Shown here: positions 31,261 to 40,174 of the stretch, piece by piece
Layout of the letters: each line of letters begins with the position of its first letter
Position numbering within the stretch: position 1 is the stretch's first letter
Source of the DNA: Pirellulales bacterium
GTDB taxonomy: Bacteria > Planctomycetota > Planctomycetia > Pirellulales > Thermoguttaceae
Assembly: GCA_020846145.1 (NCBI GenBank)
Contig: JADLEL010000155.1
Coordinates: 1 to 45,333 of the forward strand
Direction of reading: 5' to 3'
DNA: 45,333 nucleotides
Made by a program: the position numbers and the translations under genes
The notes under the pieces: generated by a model
What the model saw: only the letters and a program-made list of their open reading frames with translations
Database searches by the model: none
Told to the model about the DNA's origin: nothing

Positions 31261-31755
31261 ATGGAAAAAACTCCCGCCGAACGACTTGCCGAGCGCGGTT
31301 TCACGCTGGAGCGGGACGTTTTCGGACAACTCGTGTTGACCGACGCCGACGGGCGGAAATGGTCCGGCGTCGAACCCGCCCGGGCGTTCCCCATTTCCAA
31401 TCCCGGACAATGGGTCTCGCTCTGCGACGCCGAGGGGCGCGAGGTGCTTTGCATCCGCGAATTCGACAAACTTTCGCCCGACTTGCGCCGCATGTTGGAA
31501 GAAGAACTCGGCCGCCGGGAGTTCGTGCCGGAGATCAAAAACATTCTCAACGTGGCCGACGACGCCGATCCTTCCGAGTGGGAAGTCGAAACCGACCGCG
31601 GCGCGACCACCTTCCTCTTGGATAGCGAAGACGACGTCCGCCGGCTCGGTCCCCATCGGGCGCTGTTCATCGACACCCACGGCATCCGCTACCTCATTCC
31701 CGACACGCGAAAACTGAACGCCCGCAGCCGAAGATTATTGGAACGGTATTTTTAG
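31261..31755 (+). CDS. DUF1854 family protein
   Basis: 164 residues. Matches the DUF1854 pattern: LVLTDADGRKWSGVEPARAFPIS, RRMLEEELGRREFVPEIKNIL, WEVETDRGATTFLLDSEDDVRRL, and ending DTHGIRYLIPDTRKLNARSRRLLERYF. The family usually sits beside an ABC transporter linked to cyanophycin or peptide metabolism; here no such partner is adjacent. ATG 31261 gives the family N-terminus; an upstream in-frame ATG at 31192 adds 23 residues without similarity. Cytosolic; function unknown. Confidence 0.8.
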   Translation: MEKTPAERLAERGFTLERDVFGQLVLTDADGRKWSGVEPARAFPISNPGQWVSLCDAEGREVLCIREFDKLSPDLRRMLEEELGRREFVPEIKNILNVADDADPSEWEVETDRGATTFLLDSEDDVRRLGPHRALFIDTHGIRYLIPDTRKLNARSRRLLERYF

Positions 31756-32726
31756 GAAAAAGTTGAATTTTCCGCTTCCTTCCCTGTCCGCTCGCTAATC
31801 GAATACGATTTTCTTTCCGGGCTGTGGTAGGCGATAAAAAGTTCGGCGAGAAAACCCATCGACATGAGTTGGCCGCCTAATAACAGCAGGGCCACGGCGT
31901 AGAGGGAGCGGGGACTTTCGACGAGATGGATTGCGGGACCGAAACCGAAGAGCCAGTAGCGGGACCAGCGGATGACCTCGATGAGGAGCACGAGTGCGCC
32001 GAGGGTGAAGGCGGTCAGGCCGACGGTGCCCAGCACGTGTTGCGGGCGCTGGCCGAAGCCGGTGAGGAACTTGACCGTAAGCAGGTCTAAAAATCCCTTG
32101 ACGAAGCGGGCGACTCCGTATTTCGAGCGGCCGAACTTGCGGGCGCGGTGCGCGATTTCGATCTCGCCCACGCTATAACCGCGGCTGGCCGCCAGCACGG
32201 GGACGAAGCGGTGCAGTTCGCCGTAGAGCTGCACTTCGTTGAAAATCTCCCGCCGGTAGCACTTCATGCCGCAGTTGTGGTCGTGCAGTTTGACGCCCGT
32301 CAGGCCGCTCACCATGCCGTTGAAGACGCGGGAGGGATAGACCTTATGCCACGGATCGTGGCGGACGCGCTTCCAGCCGCTGACGACGTCGAGGTCTTTT
32401 TGCATTTCGGCCAAAAAGCGGGGGATTTCGTGGGGGTCGTCTTGCAGGTCGGCATCGAGGGTCATCACCAGTTCGCCGCGGGCGTGGGAGAAGCCCGCCG
32501 AAAGGGCCGCCGCCTTGCCGAAATTTCGCCGAAAGCGCAAGCCGCGGACGCGGGCGTCTTTTTCGGCGAGTTTTTGGATGATCTTCCACGAGTCGTCGCG
32601 CGAGCCGTCGTCGATGAAGATGACGTCGAGGTCGTACTTTTCGGCCGCCGCCACTGCGGCAAGCTCGGCGTGGAGGGCTTCGAGGCTTTCGGCTTCGTTA
32701 AAAACGGGAATGACGATGGAGAGCAT
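31752..32726 (-). CDS. GT2 glycosyltransferase, DPM1/ArnC-like membrane type
   Basis: 324 residues. GT-A domain: VIPVFNEAESLEAL, FIDDGSRDDSW (nucleotide/metal Asp), TLDADLQDDPHEIPRF (DxD-like), then a C-terminal membrane part with two helices (about 230-255 LTAFTLGALVLLIEVI and 270-300 LYAVALLLLGGQLMSMGFLAEL). The class transfers sugars from nucleotide donors to polyprenyl phosphate. ATG 32726 fits the first beta-strand; the longer frame back to 32870 translates a heptanucleotide array and hairpin. Its last 4 bp meet the end of the DUF1854 gene, convergent. Downstream of a flippase-like gene, a pairing typical for polyprenyl-linked glycan export. Confidence 0.92.
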   Translation of the reverse strand: MLSIVIPVFNEAESLEALHAELAAVAAAEKYDLDVIFIDDGSRDDSWKIIQKLAEKDARVRGLRFRRNFGKAAALSAGFSHARGELVMTLDADLQDDPHEIPRFLAEMQKDLDVVSGWKRVRHDPWHKVYPSRVFNGMVSGLTGVKLHDHNCGMKCYRREIFNEVQLYGELHRFVPVLAASRGYSVGEIEIAHRARKFGRSKYGVARFVKGFLDLLTVKFLTGFGQRPQHVLGTVGLTAFTLGALVLLIEVIRWSRYWLFGFGPAIHLVESPRSLYAVALLLLGGQLMSMGFLAELFIAYHSPERKSYSISERTGKEAENSTFS

Positions 32727-32729
32727 GGG

Positions 32730-32808
32730 CGGAAGGGGGAAGGCGGAAGGGGGAAGGGGGAAAACGATGAAGGATGAATGGTTTAGCCCCCGCGTCCACG
32801 CGGGGGCG
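32730..32808. repeat. Heptanucleotide array (GGAAGGC/GGAAGGG)n plus GCCCCCGCGT hairpin
   Basis: 32730-32762 is 7-bp units; 32784-32808 is TTTAGCCCCCGCGTCCACGC with GGGGGC, as at 17878-17902. Between the flippase-like and GT2 genes. Confidence 0.85.
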
Positions 32809-32856
32809 ATGTGCGATGGATTTGTGTATTGGTGCTTAGGTCTTGAGGCTTGGATC

Positions 32857-33816
32857 TTAGGGCTTGGCATCCAGGCGTAGCTTCATTCTTATCGGATAAA
32901 GGACTCCAAACACGGTTAATTCGGCGACGAGCCAGACGAGGCGGAGGAGTCCGCTGGCGACCGCGGCGGGGGCTTCGTCGATTTGGAACAAGCGGACGAG
33001 CAAGACGGCTAAAATCATGTCGCGCACGACTAATCCGCCGGGGATGAAGGATAAGAATCCGACGACGACCGAGAGGCTGACGGCGGCAGCGTAATCGGGG
33101 AAATGGTCGATGAGGCCGAATTCGAGTCCGCAGGAACGGAAAACGGCCCAAAGGCTCGCGGCCATGCCCGTCCAGGTGTAGAGCATCGAAAGCCAACCGA
33201 TGGCAACGGTTTGGTAGGTGAGGTTGCGGGCGGGAGAGGAAAGAGGGGAGAGGGGAGAGGGGAGAGGGGAGGATTTACGTTTGAGGAATTGCATCACTTG
33301 CAAAAGCTGCCTGAATATTGGCGGGAGGGTGGGAAGGCCGGCGAGGAGCATGAAGCCGAATGACGCCCAGAGCATGGTGCGTTCTCCCTGGAGGCGGAAG
33401 GCGAGGATGCCGACGGCCAGAAACGAGCCGACGGCCATCATGGTCAGCGTTTCGTAAAACACGCTTACCACGGCCAGCGCGGTATCGACGCGGTGGCTGC
33501 GAATCAGTCCGGTCCGCAGGATGACGACCATCGCCTTGCCGGGGACGTATTTTCCCAGGTGACCGAGATAATATGCCTGCAAAGTTTCCCCAAGCCCCGC
33601 CTCTTGACCGAGGGTTTTGAGAACGTGATGCCAGTACCATCCGGCGGGCAATAGGGCGACGAGGTAGATTAAGCCCGACAGAAGTAGCCAGATGGGGTGG
33701 ATTTCGAGCGGATGTTCGCCGATCTGCCGCCATGCGCTCACGAGCGTGCCGCGCACGAACCACGCGACGAGCGCGACGATGAGCAGCTTGGCGGCGATGA
33801 GCAGGACTTTTTTCAT
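32857..33816 (-). CDS. Flippase-like integral membrane protein (LPG synthase TM region / UPF0104-type)
   Basis: 319 residues with about eight predicted membrane helices. Signature-like segments of the lysylphosphatidylglycerol-synthase/AglD membrane family: YYLGHLGKYVPGKAMVVILR and SFIPGGLVVRDMILAVLL. These proteins are thought to move lipid-linked sugars, often next to a GT2 gene, as here. Start at ATG 33816 (MKKVLLIAAKLL). Oddity: the central loop SSPLPSPLSPLSSPA is encoded by a (GGGGAGA)n heptanucleotide array (33234-33271), a probable insertion that kept the frame. Confidence 0.85.
   Translation of the reverse strand: MKKVLLIAAKLLIVALVAWFVRGTLVSAWRQIGEHPLEIHPIWLLLSGLIYLVALLPAGWYWHHVLKTLGQEAGLGETLQAYYLGHLGKYVPGKAMVVILRTGLIRSHRVDTALAVVSVFYETLTMMAVGSFLAVGILAFRLQGERTMLWASFGFMLLAGLPTLPPIFRQLLQVMQFLKRKSSPLPSPLSPLSSPARNLTYQTVAIGWLSMLYTWTGMAASLWAVFRSCGLEFGLIDHFPDYAAAVSLSVVVGFLSFIPGGLVVRDMILAVLLVRLFQIDEAPAAVASGLLRLVWLVAELTVFGVLYPIRMKLRLDAKP
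33234..33271. repeat. Heptanucleotide array (GGGGAGA)n inside a coding region
   Basis: Five 7-bp units within the flippase-like gene, translated as an extended Ser/Pro/Leu loop between membrane segments. Same unit as 7199-7238. Confidence 0.9.
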
Positions 33817-33916
33817 GTACGTATCAAACGGCGAGCCGGGGCGTCCTCGCCCCCAGCCATGCGGTGGCAATATTTTAATGGAACGCCGGTTGGCGCTCCT
33901 CCGACGCGGGAGCGTC

Positions 33917-33980
33917 GGGGAATTACGTTCCCATGCGGAGCATGGGAACGAGAAGGATTACAGGTTGAAAACCTGTCCTA
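33917..33980. repeat. Paired palindromes GTTCCCATGCGGAGCATGGGAAC / ACAGGTTGAAAACCTGT
   Basis: Two adjacent hairpins in the divergent gap between the flippase-like and AI-2E-family genes; the counterpart pair is at 13308-13352. Confidence 0.75.
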
Positions 33981-34042
33981 CTTCTGGTTAAATATACCAC
34001 AAAAGAAGTCCCCTTCCTACCTCCGAAAGAAAGGCCCCCGTC

Positions 34043-35176
34043 ATGGCCCGGATCGTCTCGTTCGTCGTGCTGCTGGTCATCTTGCTGCTGATTTTCGGGC
34101 TGTTTTTCCAGGTGATGGCCGACTTTTTGCTGCCGATGTTTCTGGCGGTGTTATTGGTGATCATGTTCGGGCCGCTGCATCGCTGGTTCCAGGCGCGGTG
34201 CAAGGGGCGCGACCGGCTGGCGGCGGTGCTGACGACCACGGCCATTCTGCTGGTGTTTTTCGTGCCGGCTTCCTTCATCCTGTTGCGGGCGGCGCAGGAA
34301 GGGGGAAACCTGTATCGAAAAGTGATCCGCAGGGAGGTGGCCGCGGAGACCAAAGCGAATGCGGCCCGAACGCCGTCCGCCGCCGAGAAAACCGAGCCGG
34401 TCGATAATTCCCAAAAGGGCTTGCAGTGGTTCTCGGCGAAGATTACCCTGCTTGGTGGCAAAATCGGCCTGAACCTTAAAGAAGCCGATATCAAGAAGGC
34501 GCTGCACGCGAAGATGGAGGAATATCTTACGCCCTTGGCCGTGAGCACTGGGCAGTTTCTCTTGAAATTTCTGGCCGGCGCGTTCGTGATGGTCATTTCG
34601 CTCTATTATTTCCTGGCCGACGGCCCGGCGATGGTTCGGGGAATCATGCGGCTCTCGCCCCTGGACGACAAATACGAGGAGCAACTCATCGAGCAGTTCG
34701 GCAACGTTACCCGCGCGGTGGTCGTCGCCACGCTGCTTTCGGCGCTGGTGCAGGGGATATTGGCAGGCATCGGTTTTTATTTCGCCGGGGCGGGGTCGGT
34801 GTTCCTCCTGACCGTGCTGGCGATGATGTTCGCGATCATTCCGTTCATCGGCTCGGCCGGCGTGTGGGTGCCGGTGTGCCTGTGGATTTATTTCGTCGAG
34901 GAACGAACTTGGCCGGCCATACTCCTGGCGGTCTATTGCGCGGGGATCGTCTCGACGGTCGATAACCTCATCAAGCCGCTGGTACTGCACGGGCGGTCGA
35001 ATATCCATCCGCTCCTGGCGCTCCTCAGCGTGCTCGGCGGCGTTCAGGCTCTCGGTCCGATCGGCATCGTCGTCGGCCCGATGGCCGTCGCTTTTTTGCA
35101 GACGCTGTTGGAGATGATCAATAAGGAGATGGCGGCGATCAGTAAAGAGAAGGCTGTGGTTGCGGGAGCAAAATGA
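34043..35176 (+). CDS. AI-2E family transporter (PerM/YdiK type)
   Basis: 377 residues, about seven to eight membrane helices: an N-terminal hairpin (SFVVLLVILLLIFGLFFQVM and FLLPMFLAVLLVIMFGPL), a long soluble segment (about 100-170) and a C-terminal block with GIGFYFAGAGSVFLL, AMMFAIIPFIGSAGVWVP and LGGVQALGPIGIVVGPM, the conserved family end. Members export autoinducer-2 or other small molecules or exchange ions; the substrate cannot be told. Monocistronic, divergent from the flippase-like gene. Confidence 0.9.
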   Translation: MARIVSFVVLLVILLLIFGLFFQVMADFLLPMFLAVLLVIMFGPLHRWFQARCKGRDRLAAVLTTTAILLVFFVPASFILLRAAQEGGNLYRKVIRREVAAETKANAARTPSAAEKTEPVDNSQKGLQWFSAKITLLGGKIGLNLKEADIKKALHAKMEEYLTPLAVSTGQFLLKFLAGAFVMVISLYYFLADGPAMVRGIMRLSPLDDKYEEQLIEQFGNVTRAVVVATLLSALVQGILAGIGFYFAGAGSVFLLTVLAMMFAIIPFIGSAGVWVPVCLWIYFVEERTWPAILLAVYCAGIVSTVDNLIKPLVLHGRSNIHPLLALLSVLGGVQALGPIGIVVGPMAVAFLQTLLEMINKEMAAISKEKAVVAGAK

Positions 35177-35275
35177 TGAATGATGATTGCTGAATGCTGA
35201 ATGGAAAAGCAGCCGCTTGCGGCTCGCAATGAAATGCGATCCACTTTCCCACCGTCGCCGTTGGTTCCGGCTCAA

Positions 35276-36097
35276 CTACCGCGACAGCGGCACATCCCTT
35301 CGCCAGAAGACGAGAGCGGCGGCGAGGTAGCTGAGGAGGCCAAAGGCGAGGAGGAGAGCGTTGGCGCGGTAGAGCGGCCAGCCGGCTTTTTCGGGCAGGA
35401 GGATGAACTCCTGCGGATGGAACTGGCTGAGGAAGGTGAGATATTCGAGCCAGCCGCCTTCTTTCCACAATTTGCCGACCATTTCCACGATGAAGGAGAC
35501 CAGAAAGAAACCGATGGCGACGAAGACCGTCCGCCAGCGGTCGCGGGACCAGGCGGATATAAACGTGGTAATGCCGGTCAGGCAGAACATCATCGCGAAG
35601 AGGTTCGCCACGCCGGGATAGAATTTGGCGAGCGCAACGCCTTCGATCTTGATGGTCGCCAGGCCGAGCGCGATGCCCAGCCAGACCGAGGCGGCCAGAA
35701 GCGCCGCGCCCAGGGCGGCAATGACGCCGGGCGGAACGAGCAAACTGGGGCGATAGACGGGCAGCGAGGCGAGCAGATCCATCGTGCCGCGGCCGATCTC
35801 GCCGCTGATGGGGTCCGACCCGCGCCCCACGGCCCAGCCCACGCAGACCAGCAGCGTAACCACATGCACGAAGAGGATGCTGGTCCGCCCGACGGGCGTG
35901 GCCAGATCGGCAAGGGGGATGCCGACCAGTTTTTGAAAGAACGGCGGCATGTGCTTCAAAATCGTGGCCACGACGCCGAGTTCGATCTGGCTCATCAGCC
36001 AGAGGAAAATCCAGGAAAAGGCGATCAGAATCAAGCCGCTCACCAACAGATGCAGCCAGGCGTCGGAGATCGCTTTTCGCCAAAGGGCGGGATTCAT
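35276..36097 (-). CDS. ABC-2 type transporter permease
   Basis: 273 residues, six predicted helices and the ABC-2 permease pattern DPISGEIGRGTMDLLASLPVYRPSLLV after the second helix, as in NosY/Gld-type permeases. ATG 36097 (MNPALWRKAI); the frame continues upstream to 36202 through a heptanucleotide array ([12 protein letters not shown]), unlikely to be coding. No ATPase gene is adjacent in the window, so its partner must be elsewhere. Membrane protein exporting an unknown substrate. Confidence 0.82.
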   Translation of the reverse strand: MNPALWRKAISDAWLHLLVSGLILIAFSWIFLWLMSQIELGVVATILKHMPPFFQKLVGIPLADLATPVGRTSILFVHVVTLLVCVGWAVGRGSDPISGEIGRGTMDLLASLPVYRPSLLVPPGVIAALGAALLAASVWLGIALGLATIKIEGVALAKFYPGVANLFAMMFCLTGITTFISAWSRDRWRTVFVAIGFFLVSFIVEMVGKLWKEGGWLEYLTFLSQFHPQEFILLPEKAGWPLYRANALLLAFGLLSYLAAALVFWRRDVPLSR

Positions 36098-36100
36098 TGG

Positions 36101-36266
36101 GTAGGGGATAGGGGATAGAGGATAGGGGATAGGATTCATACAAGCCATCGCTCTACGAATAGTACACTTTCCGCAGATCGAAATATACCATTCCCAGTGC
36201 AAATTCCCTAGCGCGGGCTACGCCCACAATCCAAGAGATTAACAATTGGGGATTGGGGATTAGGGA
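36101..36266. repeat. Heptanucleotide arrays (GGGGATA)n and (GGGGATT)n
   Basis: 36101-36134 (GGGGATA units) and 36245-36266 (GGGGATT units) in the divergent gap between the ABC permease and GT4 genes. A short palindrome TGCGCGCAAAGCGCGCA lies at 36282-36298. No gene in 36098-36388. Confidence 0.85.
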
Positions 36267-36388
36267 ACGACAAGTGTCTAACATGCGCGCAAAGCGCGCA
36301 GAAACCTCAACCGAAGACTCTATCCCGCAAGTAAAATCTGATTTCACTATCCCCCAAACCCTATCCTCTATCCCCCATCCCCTGCTCC

Positions 36389-37504
36389 ATGCCCAAGTTG
36401 CTGCTGCTTTGCGAATATGCGACGTTGAACGGCGGGGAGCAGTCGATGCTTTCGACGCTTTCGGGCGTTCGGGCGGCGGGATTTCGGCCGATTGTGGCTT
36501 GTCCGGCGGTAGGGCTGCTGGCCGAATCGCTTGGCCGGCTGGGTATCGAGGTTTTGCCATTTTCGTGTTTCGACGGCGGCGGAACGCGCCTGCCGTTGGC
36601 GGAGTTACGCGCGGAACTTGCGAAAGTCATCCGAAACGTCCAGCCCGATTTGTTCCACGCGAACAGTCTTTCGATGGGGCGGCTTTCCGGGCCGGTCGCG
36701 GCGGAGTCGGGCGCGCCGAGCATCGCGCATTTGCGGGATATCGTCAGGCTCGGTCCGCAAGCGGTAAAAGATTTGAATTGCCACCGGCGATTACTGGCGG
36801 TTTCGGCGGCCACGCGGCGGTATCACGTCGGCCAGGGCTTGGAAGCCGAGAAGACGTTCGTGCTGTATAACGGCGTGGATTGGGAGCGTTTCCGCCCGAG
36901 AAAACCGACGGGATTATTGCACCGGGAACTGCAACTTCCGCCCGAGGCGAAGTTGATTGCCGCGATCGGCCAGATTGGATTGCGGAAGGGCCAGGAAGTG
37001 TTTCTCGACGCGGCGGATAAATTGGTCGAGCGGCGGCCGGACGTGCATTTTCTCCTGGTCGGCGAACGATGTTCCGCGAAGGGCGAATCGCGCGATCACG
37101 AAGCCGGATTATACGCCGCCGCGCTGGGACCGCTGGCCGGTCGGCTGCATTTTCTGGGATTTCGGCCGCAGATCGAGTTGCTGCTGAGCGAATTGACCAT
37201 TTTGGTGCATCCCGCCCGGCAGGAGCCGCTGGGCCGAGTGCTTTTGGAGGCGGGGGCGGCCGGCGTACCGATCATTGCAACGGAAGTCGGCGGCACTGCG
37301 GAGATTTTTCCGCCGGAAAGCGAAGCGGCGATTTTGGTTCCGCCCAACGATCCGGGGGCGATTGCCGCGGCGATGGAAGAGCTTTTGCACGATGAAGAAA
37401 AACGCCGCCGGTTAGGTTTGGCCGCCCGACGGCGGATCGAAGCGGCCTTCGACGTGCGCTTGGCAGTGGCGAATTTATTGTTAAACTATGGGGAAGTTAT
37501 GTGA
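36389..37504 (+). CDS. GT4 family glycosyltransferase
   Basis: 371 residues, GT-B fold. N-terminal acceptor domain (LLLCEYATLNGGEQSMLSTL, the GG-x-E loop of GT4), linker NGVDWERFRP, and C-terminal donor domain with IGQIGLRKGQEVFLDAA and VHPARQEPLGRVLLEAGAAGVPIIATEVGG, the E-x7-E motif contacting the nucleotide sugar. Retaining transfer from a nucleotide sugar to an envelope glycan or lipid is expected. First gene of an envelope-related run with the PMT-like gene downstream. Confidence 0.92.
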   Translation: MPKLLLLCEYATLNGGEQSMLSTLSGVRAAGFRPIVACPAVGLLAESLGRLGIEVLPFSCFDGGGTRLPLAELRAELAKVIRNVQPDLFHANSLSMGRLSGPVAAESGAPSIAHLRDIVRLGPQAVKDLNCHRRLLAVSAATRRYHVGQGLEAEKTFVLYNGVDWERFRPRKPTGLLHRELQLPPEAKLIAAIGQIGLRKGQEVFLDAADKLVERRPDVHFLLVGERCSAKGESRDHEAGLYAAALGPLAGRLHFLGFRPQIELLLSELTILVHPARQEPLGRVLLEAGAAGVPIIATEVGGTAEIFPPESEAAILVPPNDPGAIAAAMEELLHDEEKRRRLGLAARRRIEAAFDVRLAVANLLLNYGEVM

Positions 37505-37797
37505 ATGAGGAGTCCGGGTGGAGAATGGCGTAAAGGGCAGATCATGGAAGACAAGAATAGCTCGATGGTCGTACATTTATTCGACGGCCATAATCCCATC
37601 ATGTAACATTTTTCCGAATGTCATAAGTCATCGTGTAAGGAGGAAAAAAAGTAAAATGGAAAAATGGAAAAATGTCTTCAGCTTTTTTCTTGCTTTATTC
37701 AGAAAAAACTCTTTTTCCCTTTTTCCAATTTCCCTTTTTTCCCTCCCCTTACACTTACTTCATTCCGCTAAATCGACACAAAGAAACAAATTTCGCC

Positions 37798-39315
37798 ATG
37801 TCCGTTCCACCCGAAAAAACGCCGTCGGCAGCGCGCGCGAACTTGTATTCGATTTTGATCTGCGCGAGCGTGGGGTTGATGCTGGGGCGGGTGCTGGCGG
37901 TGGAGTCGGTGGATAAGATCGGGCTGGAGAAGGACCGCATCGCCCATCTCGACCGCGATATCGCCGCCGCCAAGGCGTCGCTCCTGAAAAAAGGATTGCA
38001 GGGCGAGGCGCTCGAAAAGTCCTCGAAAGCGAAAGAGGAAACGATTCGCCGCGACGCCAACTTGCGGCGGCCCTTTTTGAGCGCCAACGACCGCAGCCGC
38101 TGGTGCACGGTTCGGGCGCTGGTCGAGCCGGAAATGCGCGTCCCCGGCGAGCCTTACGCCATCGAGAAGGTGATCCAGGAGCCGAACTGGGACACCATCG
38201 ACATGGTCCAGCACAACGGCCATCTCTATTCGAGCAAGCCGCCGCTCCTGGCCACGCTCCTGGCGGGCATCTATTGGGTCATTTTCCATCTGACGGGCAT
38301 GAGCCTGGGGACGCATCCGTTCGTCGTCGGGCGAATCATGCTGATTCTCGTGAACGTGCTGCCGCTGGCAATAGGTTTCTGCTTGCTGGCGAAATTGGCG
38401 GAGCGGTTCGGGGCGACTGATTGGGGGCGAACGTTCGTCGTGGCGGCCGCCGCGTTCGGCACTTTTTTGACCACCTTCGCCGTAACGTTGAACAATCACG
38501 TTATCGCCGCGGTGGCCTGCATTGTTTTTATTTATTTTGCCGTGCCGATCTGGTTCGACGGCGAGCGCCGCATGCGCTCTTTTTTCGCGGGGGGTCTGGC
38601 GGGAGCATTCATGGCGGCCAACGAACTGCCCGCCCTCGCGCTGTTCGCCGGCGTCGGCCTGGCCCTGTTGTGGAAAGCGCCGCGGCAGACGCTGGCCGCT
38701 TATTTGCCGGCGGCGCTGTTGGTGGCCGTGCCGTTTTTCGCCACGAACCAGATCGCCTTCGGAACGCTCGAAATTCCCTACATGCACCGCACCGCCAAGG
38801 ACAATTGGTATCACTACGAGTATATGCGCAATGGTAGAACCATCAAAAGTTATTGGAACAATCCCGCGGGCGTCGATCGCGGCGAAAAGTCGGTTGCCGT
38901 TTATGCCGCGAACGTGCTCGTCGGGCATCACGGCATCTTTTCACTGACGCCGATCTGGCTGATGAGCGTTTTCGGAACGTTTTATTGGCTCTTGAAAGGA
39001 CCGGAGCGAAAACTGCGCGAATTGGCGTTGCTCGTGGGCGCGGTGTCGGCGGTGTGCATCGGCTATTTTATTTTCCAACCGCTGGAGAATCGGAATTACG
39101 GCGGGGTGGCGAGCGGATTCCGCTGGGCCTTTTGGATGGCCCCGCTGTGGCTCTTGGTCATGTTGCCCGCCGCCGACGTATTTTTGCGCAACAAATGGCT
39201 GAAGGCGCTGACCCTCGCGATGTTGATCGTTTCGTCGCTTTCGGCAGCCTACCCGACTTGGAATCCGTGGAGCAATCCGTGGATCATCGATTTCGTGCAA
39301 TACCTCCGGTCATAA
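37798..39315 (+). CDS. Polytopic membrane protein, PMT/ArnT-like glycosyltransferase candidate
   Basis: 505 residues. One N-terminal helix (LYSILICASVGLMLGRVLAV), a charged helical stretch (about 40-90, LDRDIAAAKASLLKKGLQGE), an extracytoplasmic part with NWDTIDMVQHNGHLYSSKPPLL, then about nine helices. A loop after the first helix and an SSKPP segment recall GT-C enzymes using polyprenyl-phosphate sugars (there, xKPPL follows the first loop), but no experimentally known family is recognised with certainty. Start at ATG 37798; the upstream frame (from 37672) is low-complexity Phe-rich. The gap 37505-37797 holds only AAATGG and TTTCCC tandem repeats. Confidence 0.7.
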   Translation: MSVPPEKTPSAARANLYSILICASVGLMLGRVLAVESVDKIGLEKDRIAHLDRDIAAAKASLLKKGLQGEALEKSSKAKEETIRRDANLRRPFLSANDRSRWCTVRALVEPEMRVPGEPYAIEKVIQEPNWDTIDMVQHNGHLYSSKPPLLATLLAGIYWVIFHLTGMSLGTHPFVVGRIMLILVNVLPLAIGFCLLAKLAERFGATDWGRTFVVAAAAFGTFLTTFAVTLNNHVIAAVACIVFIYFAVPIWFDGERRMRSFFAGGLAGAFMAANELPALALFAGVGLALLWKAPRQTLAAYLPAALLVAVPFFATNQIAFGTLEIPYMHRTAKDNWYHYEYMRNGRTIKSYWNNPAGVDRGEKSVAVYAANVLVGHHGIFSLTPIWLMSVFGTFYWLLKGPERKLRELALLVGAVSAVCIGYFIFQPLENRNYGGVASGFRWAFWMAPLWLLVMLPAADVFLRNKWLKALTLAMLIVSSLSAAYPTWNPWSNPWIIDFVQYLRS

Positions 39316-39605
39316 TTGTCTCTCACCAAGGCACAAAGGCCGCAAAGAAGACGATAGAAAATAAAATCACCGCTCGCAAATCGGCTAATCGTTCGCGACC
39401 TCCGCGTCCTTCGTGCCTTGGTGAGAGTCAATTGTTGCCTAGCCGACCGTTGAAAAAATCCGGTGTTGGGGTGGCAGTTGCACTGCCACCCCCGAAAATC
39501 CCGCAAAATTAGGGAGGGCGATACAACTGCCATCCCAACTTGGGACGAAATTCCACTTTTTCAACGGGCTGCTAGCCGAAGCCGGCATTAACGGAAGGAA
39601 ATGCA
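39316..39605. repeat. Composite of inverted repeats (CTCACCAAGGC, CCGTTGAAAAA, GGCAGTTGCACTGCC)
   Basis: CTCACCAAGGCACAAAGG (39321-39338) is inverted at about 39408-39425; CCGTTGAAAAA (39447-39457) at 39557-39567. Between the latter arms lies a 25-bp hairpin (39468-39492, arms GGGGTGGCAGT/ACTGCCACCCC) and a degenerate second one. No gene seen in this gap. Confidence 0.8.
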
Positions 39606-40172
39606 ATGGAACCATCGGAAAATCCCTACGCCTCGCCGACCGCCGACCTGACCGCTCCCTTCTCGATGACCCCGGAGATCGCCGATGCGGAAGCCATTCG
39701 CAAAAAGTACCTCAGCCACGAAGCTTCCGTGCAGTCGATCGGCATCCTCTACTGGTTGGGCAGCATCGTCTGTTTCGTCGCGCTATTTTTCATGTCTTAT
39801 ATGATTGTGTCGAGGGGAGGAAATTTCGGCTTCGAGACTTTATTCGGGTTGCTGTATCTCGGCATCGCCGTGCTGGGCCTGTGGCTGGGTTACGGCTTTC
39901 GCAAACTCGATTCCCGCGTGCGAATACCGGCGGGCATCCTCGCCGCGTTGGGGCTGCTCCAAATTCCCATCGGAACGCTCATTAACGCCTACATTTTGTA
40001 CCTGATCTTCAGCGCGAAGGGTAAAATGGTCTTCTCGCCGGAATACAAGGAAATCATCCGGCAGACGCCGCACATCAAATACCGCACGTCGCTGGTTTCG
40101 TGGATCTTGCTGATACTCGTGCTGGCGTTGCTCGCCATTGGAATATCGATGTTTCTCGTGAGCGGACGGTGA
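39606..40172 (+). CDS. Hypothetical 'ENPYASP' membrane protein
   Basis: 188 residues. An N-terminal ENPYASPTAD motif typical of a planctomycete set of small membrane proteins, then four predicted helices (about 46-70, 77-97, 107-132, 165-186). No catalytic motif. AAGGAAATGCA precedes ATG 39606. Function unknown. It converges with the sugar dehydrogenase gene, whose end lies 2 bp downstream. Confidence 0.75.
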   Translation: MEPSENPYASPTADLTAPFSMTPEIADAEAIRKKYLSHEASVQSIGILYWLGSIVCFVALFFMSYMIVSRGGNFGFETLFGLLYLGIAVLGLWLGYGFRKLDSRVRIPAGILAALGLLQIPIGTLINAYILYLIFSAKGKMVFSPEYKEIIRQTPHIKYRTSLVSWILLILVLALLAIGISMFLVSGR

Positions 40173-40174
40173 TT

